Made by a program: the position numbers and the translations under genes. Below are positions 30,521 through 40,167 of a stretch of 64,000 nt of DNA, one piece after another. The stretch's first letter is position 1; every line of letters starts with the position of its first letter. Where the stretch lies: the NCBI GenBank assembly GCA_041686485.1, contig JAWLDT010000002.1, positions 1 through 64,000 of the forward strand. Reading direction: 5' to 3'. The stretch comes from PUPG01 sp041686485 (GTDB taxonomy: Bacteria; Bacteroidota; Bacteroidia; Bacteroidales; UBA7960). The notes under the pieces were generated by a model. The model was not told where the DNA came from, did no database searches, and saw nothing but the letters and a program-made list of their open reading frames with translations.

Positions 30521-32125
30521 ATGCCGTCAATCAACACAAGCATCAACAAAGGATTTTCCTGGAAAACCCATGAACATATCTCCTTCAAAGGATATGCCTA
30601 TGACCAGGAAGGGGATTTCCTGACAGGAAGTGACGCCATCGCCCTCTTCATGCACATAGAAACCGCTGAAAGCCTCTCTGCCCTGCTGCGTGAGCTTGAC
30701 GGTGCTTTTACGGTCATCATCCGCAAACATGACGGGGTGCTTATCGGGGTAGACACCATGGCTATGTTTCCGGTTTTTTACACCTTCTCGGATAACCAAT
30801 GGCTGGTCGCGGACGATGCAGCCTCCCTGGCGGCACAGAAACCTGGCAAACAGTTGAACGAAACCGTATTGCCGGAATTTCTTGCGGGTGGCTTTGTGAT
30901 GGGGTGCGACACCCTGATCCGGGGCATTTACAAATGCCGGGCCGGAGAGGTGCTGTTCCTTCCAAATCAGGGCAAACCCCGGCACCAGACTTATCACTGG
31001 TTTCTGCCACCATCTTTCACTGAGAAAGATTACCCTGTGCTAAAAAAAGAATTATCCGCTATTCTGGACAAGGTAACCGAACGCCTGATCCGATCGCTGG
31101 ATGGTCGGCCCGCTGTTATCCCTTTAAGCGGCGGTTACGACTCCCGGCTGATCGCCTGCATGCTTAAAAAGGCCGGTTACCAAAACACCATCTGCTTTAC
31201 CTATGGAAGGCCTAACAAGGAATCCGAACTAAGCCAACGTGTCGCTGAAAAACTGGGTTTCCCGTGGTTCTTCACCGACTACCGCGGGGTTTACACAAGA
31301 ACCCTTACAGAAGATCCGGAATTCCTGGCATATTGTGACCATGCCGGACACCTCTCGTCCATGCCCTTCCTTCAGGATTATTTCGCGGTCAGGAATATGC
31401 GTGAACAAGGCATATTGCATGATGATAGCGTATTCATCCCCGGCCATACCGGCGATTATGTGGCCGGCAGCTACCTGGAAAAAACCATCAGAACAAACAA
31501 CCGGGAAAAGACAAGGGCAGCATATTTGATTGATAAGTATTTCAAATTTCTTCTTTTATCTAAAAAAGAAAAAGCAACCCTTACTGAGCGGCTCAATAGG
31601 TGGTTTGCACGGTATAGTCCGCCTGAAACAGAGGAGGTGCCCGGCTATGATATCTATATGGAGGACTGGGAATTAAAGGAAAAATTTGCCGGTTTTATAT
31701 TTAATTCGGCTAATGTATTTCCGTTTTTTGGATATGCGTTTCGTCTGCCGCTTTGGGATAAGGTATTCAGAGAATTTTTCAGAAAGATTCCTTTTCAATA
31801 CCGCTCCTACAAGAGATTGTATGATGAGGTGATCCAGGAAAAATACTTCAGGCCTTTCGGGGTTTCTTTTTCAGATGAGATTGGGGAAACGCCCCGGAAG
31901 ATCAAGCGACAAAAGCGAAAAAAGCTTTTACGGCCATTTATACCCGCTTTTATTCGGAAAAAACGTATGCGGGACCGGGATTATCTATGCTATCACAGGC
32001 TGACCCGCCCGATGAAACAGGATTTAAAGATTCATGGTACACAAGTACGCAGGCATATCAACGATTATAACGCGATAATTACACAGTGGTATATCCAAGA
32101 AGCCCAAAAACGATGCGATACATGA
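30521..32125 (+). CDS. Asparagine-synthase-like amidotransferase lacking the glutaminase Cys
   Basis: Two-domain AsnB-like protein. Residues about 1-165 have the class II amidotransferase fold (FMHIETAESLSALLRELDGAFTVII, GVDTMAMFPVFYT) but the N-terminal nucleophilic Cys is absent: the protein starts MPSINTS at 30521, and the longer frame from 30470 also has no Cys2. The ATP-pyrophosphatase loop PLSGGYDSR is intact. Such proteins occur in exopolysaccharide loci and may amidate uronic acids with free ammonia. Last gene of the plus-strand run. Confidence 0.82.
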   Translation: MPSINTSINKGFSWKTHEHISFKGYAYDQEGDFLTGSDAIALFMHIETAESLSALLRELDGAFTVIIRKHDGVLIGVDTMAMFPVFYTFSDNQWLVADDAASLAAQKPGKQLNETVLPEFLAGGFVMGCDTLIRGIYKCRAGEVLFLPNQGKPRHQTYHWFLPPSFTEKDYPVLKKELSAILDKVTERLIRSLDGRPAVIPLSGGYDSRLIACMLKKAGYQNTICFTYGRPNKESELSQRVAEKLGFPWFFTDYRGVYTRTLTEDPEFLAYCDHAGHLSSMPFLQDYFAVRNMREQGILHDDSVFIPGHTGDYVAGSYLEKTIRTNNREKTRAAYLIDKYFKFLLLSKKEKATLTERLNRWFARYSPPETEEVPGYDIYMEDWELKEKFAGFIFNSANVFPFFGYAFRLPLWDKVFREFFRKIPFQYRSYKRLYDEVIQEKYFRPFGVSFSDEIGETPRKIKRQKRKKLLRPFIPAFIRKKRMRDRDYLCYHRLTRPMKQDLKIHGTQVRRHINDYNAIITQWYIQEAQKRCDT

Positions 32126-32237
32126 ACTGGCGCGAGGGGCTAAGAACAGACCAATGTATACCATCCATTATACAGAAATCTTACCCTTACAATATAAGGT
32201 GGGTTTATTGGCATGACGATCTAACACAGGTCTGCAT

Positions 32238-32795
32238 CTACTCTTCCGGTTCAATCTGTCCTTCGAAGCTTTCCAAATAAGCATCCAGATCGGAATCCTC
32301 TTTAAAAACCCCTTCGCCAAAAAAAGACAACACCGCTTCCATGCTGTGGGGAGGTCTGAATCCCGGGATAGCCGTTATCAGGTTAAGGTTTTCATCAAAA
32401 AAAGCAATGGAAGGGTAGCTCATTTTTCCCTGCAACAGTGCAATAGCGAAATTATGCGTAGGACGGCGATCACCGAGGTTGTTATTTTCATAGGTTGTTC
32501 CCCGGAACTCAATCGGCTCCTCCTGTTCGGCATTCAATTTCACAGGATAGAAGTTATTGTTAAGGTAATCTGCAATAACGGGATGCGCATATGTTTGTGA
32601 TGACATACGGCGGCACCAGCCACACCAGTCTGTATATACATCAACAAAAACCATTTTGGGTTCTTCTTCCACTTTTTCCTGGGCCTCTTCCATTGTAAGC
32701 CAATTGACATCATTATTGGCGGATGCTTCATTTACTCCACTCATGAGGAGCGACATAACCAAAACAAGGAATAGGGATTTAGCGGATTGTTTCAT
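32238..32795 (-). CDS. Secreted thioredoxin-fold protein
   Basis: Thioredoxin-family protein with a signal peptide (about 1-26, core LFLVLVMSLLMSG) and active site DWCGWC (C58, C61), placing it in the periplasm or as an exported protein. DVYTDWCGWCRRMSSQTYAHP is of the DUF255/thioredoxin_7 type found widely in Bacteroidota. The end is acidic (DLDAYLESFEGQIEPEE). The 185-residue length is usual. It is divergent from the permease gene and convergent with the asparagine-synthase-like gene. Confidence 0.88.
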   Translation of the reverse strand: MKQSAKSLFLVLVMSLLMSGVNEASANNDVNWLTMEEAQEKVEEEPKMVFVDVYTDWCGWCRRMSSQTYAHPVIADYLNNNFYPVKLNAEQEEPIEFRGTTYENNNLGDRRPTHNFAIALLQGKMSYPSIAFFDENLNLITAIPGFRPPHSMEAVLSFFGEGVFKEDSDLDAYLESFEGQIEPEE

Positions 32796-32892
32796 AGTAA
32801 GTACATTTTTTCGTTACATGCAAAGATAATTGAACTGCTGATAAAAACATGAGCCTTCATAAAATAACACACGGCTATTACATATTGTTTGT

Positions 32893-32900
32893 TACATTTG
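32893..32900 (+). promoter_or_regulatory. -7 box of the DppC-like permease gene
   Basis: TACATTTG fits TAnnTTTG. Transcription would begin near 32907, only about six bases before the first possible start codon (GTG 32913), so the message would be nearly leaderless. Confidence 0.5.
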
Positions 32901-32912
32901 TTCAAATTCTGA

Positions 32913-34145
32913 GTGGATGTGTTCTTAGGACGATCAAATATTGGGTCACTCTCTCCGGGCCAGATCACGTTGCGCCGGCTAAGGCGGAATCCTTTGGCTA
33001 TGGCGGGAATGATATGGATTGTTTTGTCAGCCTTCCTTGCTTTGTTTGGCTATCTGGTCATCCCGGACAAGACACCCCATGCGAACCACCAACAGCTGGA
33101 ATTAGCCACGCACAGTCCCGGGACGTGCATGGACATTCTGCAAATCACCAAAAATCGGGAATATACTGCTCCTTCGTTGATTCAACAAATTCTTCATGGA
33201 AAACCATCACCCTACAACACCATACCGGTTCAAAACTGGTGGTTTTCGGAGGATACCCTGCACTACGAAACGTACCCCGGTCAGGAGGGATATCCCGGGC
33301 TGGAAGCCTGGGTCAGGCTTCCGGATGTTTTATTTGCTCTCCAAAAAAACAAAGGGATAGAGCGGATCTCCGGTGACACCCTGGCCTTCACGGACGTATA
33401 CGGCAACAGTCTGCGAAGGAGTATTGCAGCTATGCAGGAGGAGGTCATCAGTGATCATATCCGTACGCAAACCTTTCTGCTGGGGACAGACCGTTTCGGG
33501 CGTGACATACTTAGCCAGATGATCCTGGGCACGCGCGTTTCCTTATCAGTAGGGTTCATTGCGGTATTTATATCCCTGGTTATTGGCATCAGCCTGGGCA
33601 GCATGGCCGGATTTTTCAGGGGGCGAACGGATCAGTTCATTGTATGGCTGATCAATGTTGTGTGGTCTATCCCTACCTTGTTGCTGGCCATTGCCATCAC
33701 ATTCGCGTTGGGGAAGGGGTTCTGGCAGGTTTTCGTAGCTGTGGGACTTACCATGTGGGTAGAAGTAGCCCGTCTTGTTCGCGGCCAGGTAATCAGCCTG
33801 CGGCAGGCAACCTTTGTGGAGTCGGCAAGGGCACTTGGACTTGACAGTTTTCGTATTATCCGGCGCCACATCCTGCCGGTGATTATGGGCCCGGTGGTGG
33901 TCATATCTGCAGCCAACTTTGCCTCCGCCATTCTGATCGAAGCCGGATTAAGCTTTCTGGGTATCGGCGTGCAACCACCCATGCCATCCTGGGGTAACAT
34001 GATCCGTGAGCATTATGGATTCATTATTCTGGACAAGGCTTATCTTGCCATATTACCGGGCATGGCCATCATGTTGATGGTGCTCTCATTTATGTTAATT
34101 GGGAATGGGCTTCGCGATGCCCTTGACAGAAGCGCCAAAGAATGA
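32913..34145 (+). CDS. ABC transporter permease, DppC/OppC type
   Basis: Inner-membrane subunit of a peptide-type ABC importer. N-terminal cytoplasmic LSPGQITLRRLRRNPLAMAG leads into TM1, then a large periplasmic loop (about residues 55-190), then the five-helix permease core with LLGTDRFGRDILSQMILGTRVSL and the coupling-helix EAA motif ESARALGLDSFRIIRRHILP. Start is GTG 32913 (a stop precedes it directly) or GTG 32919. The 410-residue length is longer than E. coli DppC because of the loop. No partner permease, ATPase or binding protein is adjacent. Confidence 0.88.
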   Translation: MDVFLGRSNIGSLSPGQITLRRLRRNPLAMAGMIWIVLSAFLALFGYLVIPDKTPHANHQQLELATHSPGTCMDILQITKNREYTAPSLIQQILHGKPSPYNTIPVQNWWFSEDTLHYETYPGQEGYPGLEAWVRLPDVLFALQKNKGIERISGDTLAFTDVYGNSLRRSIAAMQEEVISDHIRTQTFLLGTDRFGRDILSQMILGTRVSLSVGFIAVFISLVIGISLGSMAGFFRGRTDQFIVWLINVVWSIPTLLLAIAITFALGKGFWQVFVAVGLTMWVEVARLVRGQVISLRQATFVESARALGLDSFRIIRRHILPVIMGPVVVISAANFASAILIEAGLSFLGIGVQPPMPSWGNMIREHYGFIILDKAYLAILPGMAIMLMVLSFMLIGNGLRDALDRSAKE

Positions 34146-34156
34146 GGTATAGCCGC

Positions 34157-34810
34157 TTAACGTGCTTTTTTGCCCACTAATGGCACAAAACGAAAATAGC
34201 CGAAAGACTCTTCTTCCAAATCATCATCACCATGCTTGGTGATCCGTTTCATAACCTGTGTATCGCCACTTCCCAGCGGGACCACCATCATTCCACCGGG
34301 TTTTAATTGCTCCGGCAGCTTTTCAGGCAGGTAAGGTGCAGCAGCCGTGATGAGTATCCGGTCAAAAGGTGCAAAAGCCGGCAATCCTTCATAGCCGTCT
34401 CCATAGAAAAGCTTTGCCTTATAATTCATTTCACTCAAAAGCTTTTTGGCTTTACGGTACAAAGACTGATACCGCTCAACGGAGAAAACACGGGCTCCCA
34501 TTTCTTCCAGCACACAGGCCTGATAGCCACTCCCTGTACCAATCTCCAGAACTTTATGACCCTTCTCCACCTGCAATATCTCCGTTTGGAATGCCACCGT
34601 ATAGGGTTGACTAATGGTCTGACCCGATCCTATAGGAAATGGTTTATCCTGATAGGCCATCTCCAGGAAAGAGGAATCCATAAAATAGTGACGTGGCACA
34701 GACCCAATAGCATCCAAAACACGCTCATCCCGGATACCTTTCGAACGTATCTCTTCCACCAGTCTTTTTCGCATTCCTTTGTGCCGGTATGAATCCGTTA
34801 TGTTAGTCAT
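34157..34810 (-). CDS. pcm: Protein-L-isoaspartate O-methyltransferase
   Basis: SAM-dependent methyltransferase that starts repair of isoaspartyl residues in aged proteins. The PCMT motifs are present: VPRHYFMDSSFLEMAYQD, IGSGQTISQPYTVAFQTE and the SAM site VLEIGTGSGYQACVLEEMGARVFSVE, then FDRILITAAAP. Length 217 is normal. It faces the permease gene tail to tail (11 bases). Confidence 0.95.
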   Translation of the reverse strand: MTNITDSYRHKGMRKRLVEEIRSKGIRDERVLDAIGSVPRHYFMDSSFLEMAYQDKPFPIGSGQTISQPYTVAFQTEILQVEKGHKVLEIGTGSGYQACVLEEMGARVFSVERYQSLYRKAKKLLSEMNYKAKLFYGDGYEGLPAFAPFDRILITAAAPYLPEKLPEQLKPGGMMVVPLGSGDTQVMKRITKHGDDDLEEESFGYFRFVPLVGKKAR

Positions 34811-34874
34811 AATATCATTTTAAAGAGTGAAAAGGCTTTACGAAATTAAGCATTTCCAACACCATAAAAAACCC

Positions 34875-34882
34875 TACTTTTG
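34875..34882 (+). promoter_or_regulatory. -7 box of the Gfo/Idh/MocA gene
   Basis: TACTTTTG fits TAnnTTTG and lies 33 bases before ATG 34916. TTTC (34853-34856) is a weak -33. Confidence 0.5.
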
Positions 34883-34915
34883 TAAAATTTGGTAAGTTAT
34901 TATAAAACAATACAT

Positions 34916-35914
34916 ATGGCAACGGGTAAAATGAGAATTGGTGTTTTGGGTGCAGGGCACCTGGGGAAAATCCACATTAAATGTATTCAGGCATCAGACA
35001 GGTTTGAACTGGTCGGCTTTTACGATCCCGACAGGGAGACAGCTGACTCTGTTGAACAATCTTTTAATATTCAACGATTTACCTCTGAAAAGGCAGTGAT
35101 TGACGCATCTGATATTGTTGATATTGTTACCCCGACCGTTTCCCATTTTGATTGTGCCTCACTCGCATTAAAACATGCCAAACACGTATTTATTGAAAAG
35201 CCGCTTACAACGAGCCTGAATGAAGCAAAAAAGTTGATTGAGCTTGCCGGTGAAGCCAATGTAAAAGTCCAGGTAGGACATGTAGAACGATTTAATCCGG
35301 CATTTATCGCAGCCAGACCTTATATTGACAACCCCATGTTTATCGAGGCCCATCGGCTTGGCCAGTTCAATCCACGGGGCACTGATGTACCTGTTACATT
35401 GGATTTGATGATTCATGATATTGATATTATCCTGAATATCGTGCGTTCAAATGTAAAAAAAGTGTCAGCAAGTGGCGTTTCTGTTATCTCTGACACGCCG
35501 GACATCGCGAATGCACGTGTGGAATTTCACAACGGGTGCGTAGCCAATTTGACTGCCAGCCGGATCTCCATGAAAAACATGCGCAAGACAAGATTCTTTC
35601 AGCATGAGGGATATATTGCAGTGGATTTTCTGGCCAAAGAAACCCAGATCATACGTATGAAAGAGGTTGGAGCAGAACCAGACCCACTGGCCATGATCAT
35701 TGATATGGGGCCCCAAAAAAATCAGAAGCAGATCTATGTTGAAAAACCTGAAATAAAATCCATTAATGCCATTCAGACAGAACTGGAAACATTCCATGAT
35801 TCTATCACGGAAAATAAAGATCCCCTTGTCACCATCATGGATGGGTATGCATCTCTGGAACTGGCATATCAGGTCATGGACAAGATAGAAGACAACCTGC
35901 AAATGCTGCCCTAA
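34916..35914 (+). CDS. Gfo/Idh/MocA family oxidoreductase
   Basis: NAD(P)-dependent sugar oxidoreductase. The N-terminal Rossmann fold has RIGVLGAGHLGKIHIKCI and the catalytic-domain motif is HVFIEKPLTTSLNEAKKL; a conserved HVERFNPAF and DLMIHDIDIIL follow. The ATG at 34916 is chosen because it puts the Rossmann motif at the N-terminus and follows the -7 box well; an upstream TTG at 34889 lies almost on the predicted start of the RNA. Substrate unknown, perhaps a nucleotide sugar given the priming transferase that follows. Confidence 0.88.
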   Translation: MATGKMRIGVLGAGHLGKIHIKCIQASDRFELVGFYDPDRETADSVEQSFNIQRFTSEKAVIDASDIVDIVTPTVSHFDCASLALKHAKHVFIEKPLTTSLNEAKKLIELAGEANVKVQVGHVERFNPAFIAARPYIDNPMFIEAHRLGQFNPRGTDVPVTLDLMIHDIDIILNIVRSNVKKVSASGVSVISDTPDIANARVEFHNGCVANLTASRISMKNMRKTRFFQHEGYIAVDFLAKETQIIRMKEVGAEPDPLAMIIDMGPQKNQKQIYVEKPEIKSINAIQTELETFHDSITENKDPLVTIMDGYASLELAYQVMDKIEDNLQMLP

Positions 35915-35957
35915 AATCAACCGGTTCACAGCATGCCTTTAATCAGCTCAAAATCCG

Positions 35958-35975
35958 ATTGTATTTTCATACAAT
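35958..35975. other. Short hairpin downstream of the Gfo/Idh/MocA gene
   Basis: ATTGTAT-TTTC-ATACAAT, perfect 7-bp arms, 43 bases after the stop. There is no T run, so terminator function is doubtful. Confidence 0.3.
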
Positions 35976-36089
35976 ATGTCGTCCGGGGGGGCGTTATTTC
36001 ATTACAATCTTTATCGGGATTGTATGTAGTATGGCTTATTCACAGCGTTTTAACACCAACCACCAACCAACATAAACCAAACAACTTCA

Positions 36090-37514
36090 ATGAATAAACA
36101 GCTACAAAAGATTCAGGTTTTTAATTTTATCTTTTTTGATTACCTTGCAGCTACCCTTGCCTGGTTTCTGTTTATACATATCCTGGGTTCTGAAAACGGA
36201 TTTGCCTTCAACAAATTCAAAGAGCAGATCTTCCTGGAGAATAACCTGATATTGGGCCTATTTATCATCCCTATATTCTGGCTGCTTCTATATTACCTGA
36301 GTGGTTCCTACAAAAACATATTCAGGCGATCCCGTCTCGGGCAACTCGGTCAAACTATCTTTATCTCCATAATAGGCGTTTTGGTGATCTATTTTGTCAT
36401 TCTGCTTGACCAGGAGGTAACTGCCAGCAAAGGATATTATCAATCCCTTTTGATTCTTCTCCTGTTACATGTATTCTTCACAGCCACCTTCCGGTTTATA
36501 TTGTCAACCAGGATCATCAGAAAGATCCATAACCGAAAAATCGGGTTTAACACCATTATCATCGGAAGCCAGAAGAAAGCCATAGATATTACAAAAGAGC
36601 TCGATTCGCATAATAAATCCGCGGGGAATAAACTGATTGGTTTTGTAACCGTCAGCAACCATGATCACTATCCCCTTGAGGACTACCTGCCCAGACTGGG
36701 CAGTTTTGACCAGGTCAGGGATATTATTGAGCAATACCAGGTTGAAGAAGCCATCATTGCCCTTGAATCCAGGGAGCATAAAAATATCAGCAAAATACTG
36801 ACAGACCTGTATTCTACGGATGTTGTCGTGAAAGTCATTCCTGAGATGCATGATATTTTGCTGGGGTCTGTCAAGATGACCTCTATTTTTGGTACTCCGC
36901 TTATTGAGATCCATTCTGGTTTAATGCCCGCCTGGCAAAGCTCCATCAAGCGATTTATTGATATTGTCGTGTCAGCCACCAGTCTGGTTATCCTGTCGCC
37001 ACTGTTCCTGGTTACCGCCATTGGTGTGAAAGCAACTTCCAAAGGTCCGGTATTTTACAAGCACGAACGTATCGGGCTACATGGCAAACCCTTTATGATG
37101 CACAAGTTCCGTTCCATGTATGTGGATGCGGAAAAACACGGACCTCAGCTTTCCTGCAAAGACGATCCCCGCATTACCCCTTTTGGTAAATTTATGCGCA
37201 AAGTAAGACTGGATGAGATTCCCCAGTTTTATAATGTGCTGCGTGGCTACATGTCGTTGGTAGGACCCCGGCCTGAGCGTCAGTATTATATCGACAAAAT
37301 CGTTGAAGAAGCCCCGCAATACAAGCTGCTGCAAAAGATCAAACCGGGTGTAACAAGCTGGGGGCAAGTGAAGTATGGCTATGCAGAAAATGTAGATGAG
37401 ATGATCGAGCGCCTGAAATACGACCTGCTCTACCTGGAGAACATGTCGCTGGCCGTCGATTTTAAGATTCTGATATATACGGTTTTGATTATCCTGCAGG
37501 GGCGTGGGAAATAG
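36090..37514 (+). CDS. Polyprenyl-phosphate sugar phosphotransferase (priming transferase)
   Basis: Starts lipid-linked oligosaccharide assembly by moving a sugar-1-phosphate to undecaprenyl phosphate. The N-terminal half has about five membrane segments and a CoA-binding-like domain (FNTIIIGSQKKAIDI); the C-terminal bacterial sugar transferase domain begins KRFIDIVVSATSLVILSPLF and contains YKHERIGLHGKPFMMHKFRSM, KVRLDEIPQFYNVLRGYMSLVGPRPE. Length 474 fits the WbaP/WcaJ class. It is probably the initiating enzyme for the surface glycan genes of 24.6-32 kb, although separated from them. Confidence 0.93.
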   Translation: MNKQLQKIQVFNFIFFDYLAATLAWFLFIHILGSENGFAFNKFKEQIFLENNLILGLFIIPIFWLLLYYLSGSYKNIFRRSRLGQLGQTIFISIIGVLVIYFVILLDQEVTASKGYYQSLLILLLLHVFFTATFRFILSTRIIRKIHNRKIGFNTIIIGSQKKAIDITKELDSHNKSAGNKLIGFVTVSNHDHYPLEDYLPRLGSFDQVRDIIEQYQVEEAIIALESREHKNISKILTDLYSTDVVVKVIPEMHDILLGSVKMTSIFGTPLIEIHSGLMPAWQSSIKRFIDIVVSATSLVILSPLFLVTAIGVKATSKGPVFYKHERIGLHGKPFMMHKFRSMYVDAEKHGPQLSCKDDPRITPFGKFMRKVRLDEIPQFYNVLRGYMSLVGPRPERQYYIDKIVEEAPQYKLLQKIKPGVTSWGQVKYGYAENVDEMIERLKYDLLYLENMSLAVDFKILIYTVLIILQGRGK

Positions 37515-37520
37515 ACTGGT

Positions 37521-38117
37521 TTACAACAAGCCCTCCTCAATAAGCTGAACAATCTCTTCCAGCTGCTGGTCCTCCCCCTCAGGCTCATACGCGGTTTTCA
37601 GATCATAACCAAAAAGCCGACCCAGCGACTGCCAGAAAAAAGCTGAAAAGGTGCCCCGAAAATCTTTGACAATGCTATAGGAAGTATGGCTGGTTTCACG
37701 GTCGATCAGCTTGATGAGGATCAAACCCTGCGAAAACGTAAGGCTTTTCAGGTCATCTTCGAAACGATCACGGATCTGTTTTTCGGCACTTTCTATAAAA
37801 GCCTTGCGTTCACGTTCGCTATCCAGTTCCATCAACCGGGCATTATAGGCCCGAAACATCTCACCGGCAAGGCGGGCATAGGGATATACCTTTTTTACGT
37901 TGCGTACTTTCCGCCTGTAGCGGTATTCTTGCAGACGATTATCAAACTCCCGCGGTGCAACAATTTCAACAGGTTCAAGCTCGATCACAATCAGGGTATC
38001 TCCGTTGCTGATCCGGGCAGCAACAGTTATCCATTCATCTTTCAACGCATCCTGAGCGAAAAGCCCGGAATGGAGAAACAGAATTGAAAACAGTGCTATG
38101 AATAGATATTTCACCAT
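37521..38117 (-). CDS. DUF4294 domain protein
   Basis: Exported protein of unknown function, found in Bacteroidota. A signal peptide (about 1-21, ending LFAQ) is followed by a DUF4294 core, RRKVRNVKKVYPYARLAGEMF and IRDRFEDDLKSLTFSQGLILIKLIDRETSHTSY. Length 198 is usual. It faces the priming transferase tail to tail (6 bases) and lies downstream of clpX. Confidence 0.88.
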   Translation of the reverse strand: MVKYLFIALFSILFLHSGLFAQDALKDEWITVAARISNGDTLIVIELEPVEIVAPREFDNRLQEYRYRRKVRNVKKVYPYARLAGEMFRAYNARLMELDSERERKAFIESAEKQIRDRFEDDLKSLTFSQGLILIKLIDRETSHTSYSIVKDFRGTFSAFFWQSLGRLFGYDLKTAYEPEGEDQQLEEIVQLIEEGLL

Positions 38118-38204
38118 GGTTACCTATAGAAAAAGCGTCCACCGTATTAGGGGAACGCTTCAAGATACAAAAAAATTATATAATTGAAAAGCCGTAAAAC
38201 CTTG

Positions 38205-39449
38205 CTATGAAGCTGCCTTCAGGCGCTCCATCCTGGCATTTTCGAGACGATGGCGTGCATAATCCATAGTAAGATAAAAGGTCTCCTGTTTCTGCGGTTT
38301 GGAGGGAACTTCATACATGGCATCCAGCATGATCACCTCACAGATGGATCGCAGTCCGCGGGCTCCGAGCTTAAACTCAATGGCTTTATCCACAATATAA
38401 TCCAGCACTTCATCATCGATAACCAACTTCATATTATCCATTTCAAAAAGTTTGATGTATTGGTTCACCAATGAATTTTTGGGTTCGGTCAGAATTTGTC
38501 TGAGAGCCTGACGGTCAAGCGGATTCAGGTGTGTCAGTACCGGAAGTCGACCTACCAGTTCAGGGATGAGGCCATAGCTTTTAAGGTCCTGCGGAGCCAC
38601 ATATTGCAGCATGTTTTCCCGGTCGATCTGCTCACCCTTATTGATCCCATAGCCAATGGCATTGGTTTGCAGCCTGGACTGAATTTTTTTCTCCAGGCCA
38701 TCAAAAGCCCCCCCGCAAATAAACAGGATACGCTCCGTATTGATCTGTAACATTTTCTGTTCAGGATGTTTGCGGCCACCCTGTGGTGGAACATTCACCA
38801 CTGCACCTTCCAGAAGTTTCAGCAATGCCTGCTGAACTCCCTCACCGGAAACATCGCGGGTTATGGAAGGATTGTCAGATTTCCTGGCTATCTTATCCAG
38901 CTCATCAATAAACACAATACCACGTTCAGCGGTGGCTACATCATAGTCGGCCACCTGCAGCAGGCGGGCCAGAATGCTCTCAACATCTTCGCCAACGTAA
39001 CCGGCTTCGGTAAGGACGGTCGCATCCGCGATGCAAAAGGGTACCTGCATCATTTTGGCAATCGTACGTGCCATCAATGTTTTGCCGGTGCCGGTCTCCC
39101 CCACCAGCACAATATTCGACTTTTCAAGCTCCACTTCATCTTCCTGTTTCTCTTTGGGAACCTGATAGTTGATACGCTTATAATGGTTATACACGGCAAC
39201 AGAAAGTACCTTCTTGGCCTCCTCCTGCCCGATCACATACTGATCCATATGTTTTTTGATCTCATCGGGCCTGAACAGCTCAAATGACGGTATTTTCTTT
39301 TTTTCTTCCAGTGCCTTTTCTTCCTGAAGAATCTGATTCGCCTGTTCTACACATCGTTCGCATATCTGGGCATCAACGCCCGATATGACAAGCCCGAGGT
39401 TTTGCGCCTCCTTGCCGCAGAAAGAACACTTTTTGTTTTCTTTTGCCAT
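38205..39449 (-). CDS. clpX: ClpX, ATPase of the ClpXP protease
   Basis: AAA+ unfoldase that feeds substrates to ClpP. The N-terminal zinc-binding domain has C8, C11, C30 and C33; Walker A is GETGTGKT, Walker B is IVFIDELDK, and the pore loop GYVGED and the ClpP-docking IGYGI-type loop (AIGYGINKG) are present. Length 414 is normal. It follows clpP by 25 bases. Confidence 0.97.
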   Translation of the reverse strand: MAKENKKCSFCGKEAQNLGLVISGVDAQICERCVEQANQILQEEKALEEKKKIPSFELFRPDEIKKHMDQYVIGQEEAKKVLSVAVYNHYKRINYQVPKEKQEDEVELEKSNIVLVGETGTGKTLMARTIAKMMQVPFCIADATVLTEAGYVGEDVESILARLLQVADYDVATAERGIVFIDELDKIARKSDNPSITRDVSGEGVQQALLKLLEGAVVNVPPQGGRKHPEQKMLQINTERILFICGGAFDGLEKKIQSRLQTNAIGYGINKGEQIDRENMLQYVAPQDLKSYGLIPELVGRLPVLTHLNPLDRQALRQILTEPKNSLVNQYIKLFEMDNMKLVIDDEVLDYIVDKAIEFKLGARGLRSICEVIMLDAMYEVPSKPQKQETFYLTMDYARHRLENARMERLKAAS

Positions 39450-39474
39450 GGTTATAAATATTCGCGGCTTACGG

Positions 39475-40164
39475 CTACTTCTCTGAAGCCGGTTTGTTTG
39501 TAATCAGTACTTCATCAATCATGCCATACTGCTTTGCTTCCTCTGAGGTCATCCAGAAATCGCGATCCGCATCTTTCCAGATCTTCTTATAATCCTGGCT
39601 GGAGTGCGAGGCAATGATCTCATACAGTTCTTTCTTGATCTTCTGGATTTCCCGGGCGGTGATCTCAATATCGGAAGCCTGACCTTCTGCACCACCCATG
39701 GGCTGGTGAATAAGGATACGGCTGTGCCTCAAAGCCGTACGTTTCCCTTTGGTACCTGAGCTAAGCAATACCGCTCCCATGGAGGCTGCCATACCAGTAC
39801 AAATGGTCGCCACATCAGGCGCAATGTACTGCATGGTATCATAGATACCCAGGCCTGCATATACGGAACCACCCGGGGTATTGAGATAGATCTGAATATC
39901 TTTCTTCGGATCTACAGATTCCATATATAATAACTGAGCCTGAATAATGTTGGCCACATAATCATTGATCGGCACACCCAGGAAAATGATGCGGTCCATC
40001 ATCAACCGGCTAAACACATCCATGGTGGCAACATTCAGTTGTCGCTCCTCAATAATGGTCGGGCTGATATAATTGCCATAAGCCGACGTAAAATTATGCA
40101 TGGTCATGCTGCTGATACCCATATGTTGGGTCGCAAACTTTTGAAAATCATCTTTATTGCTCAT
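39475..40164 (-). CDS. clpP: ClpP protease subunit
   Basis: Serine peptidase forming the 14-mer barrel of ClpXP. The catalytic Ser lies in GMAASMGAVLLSSG and His in RILIHQPMGGAEGQASDIEI; Asp follows in KDADRDFWMTSEEA. Length 229 includes an N-terminal propeptide of about 25 residues. It starts three bases after trigger factor ends, so tig-clpP-clpX is one operon. Confidence 0.97.
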   Translation of the reverse strand: MSNKDDFQKFATQHMGISSMTMHNFTSAYGNYISPTIIEERQLNVATMDVFSRLMMDRIIFLGVPINDYVANIIQAQLLYMESVDPKKDIQIYLNTPGGSVYAGLGIYDTMQYIAPDVATICTGMAASMGAVLLSSGTKGKRTALRHSRILIHQPMGGAEGQASDIEITAREIQKIKKELYEIIASHSSQDYKKIWKDADRDFWMTSEEAKQYGMIDEVLITNKPASEK

Positions 40165-40167
40165 GAT

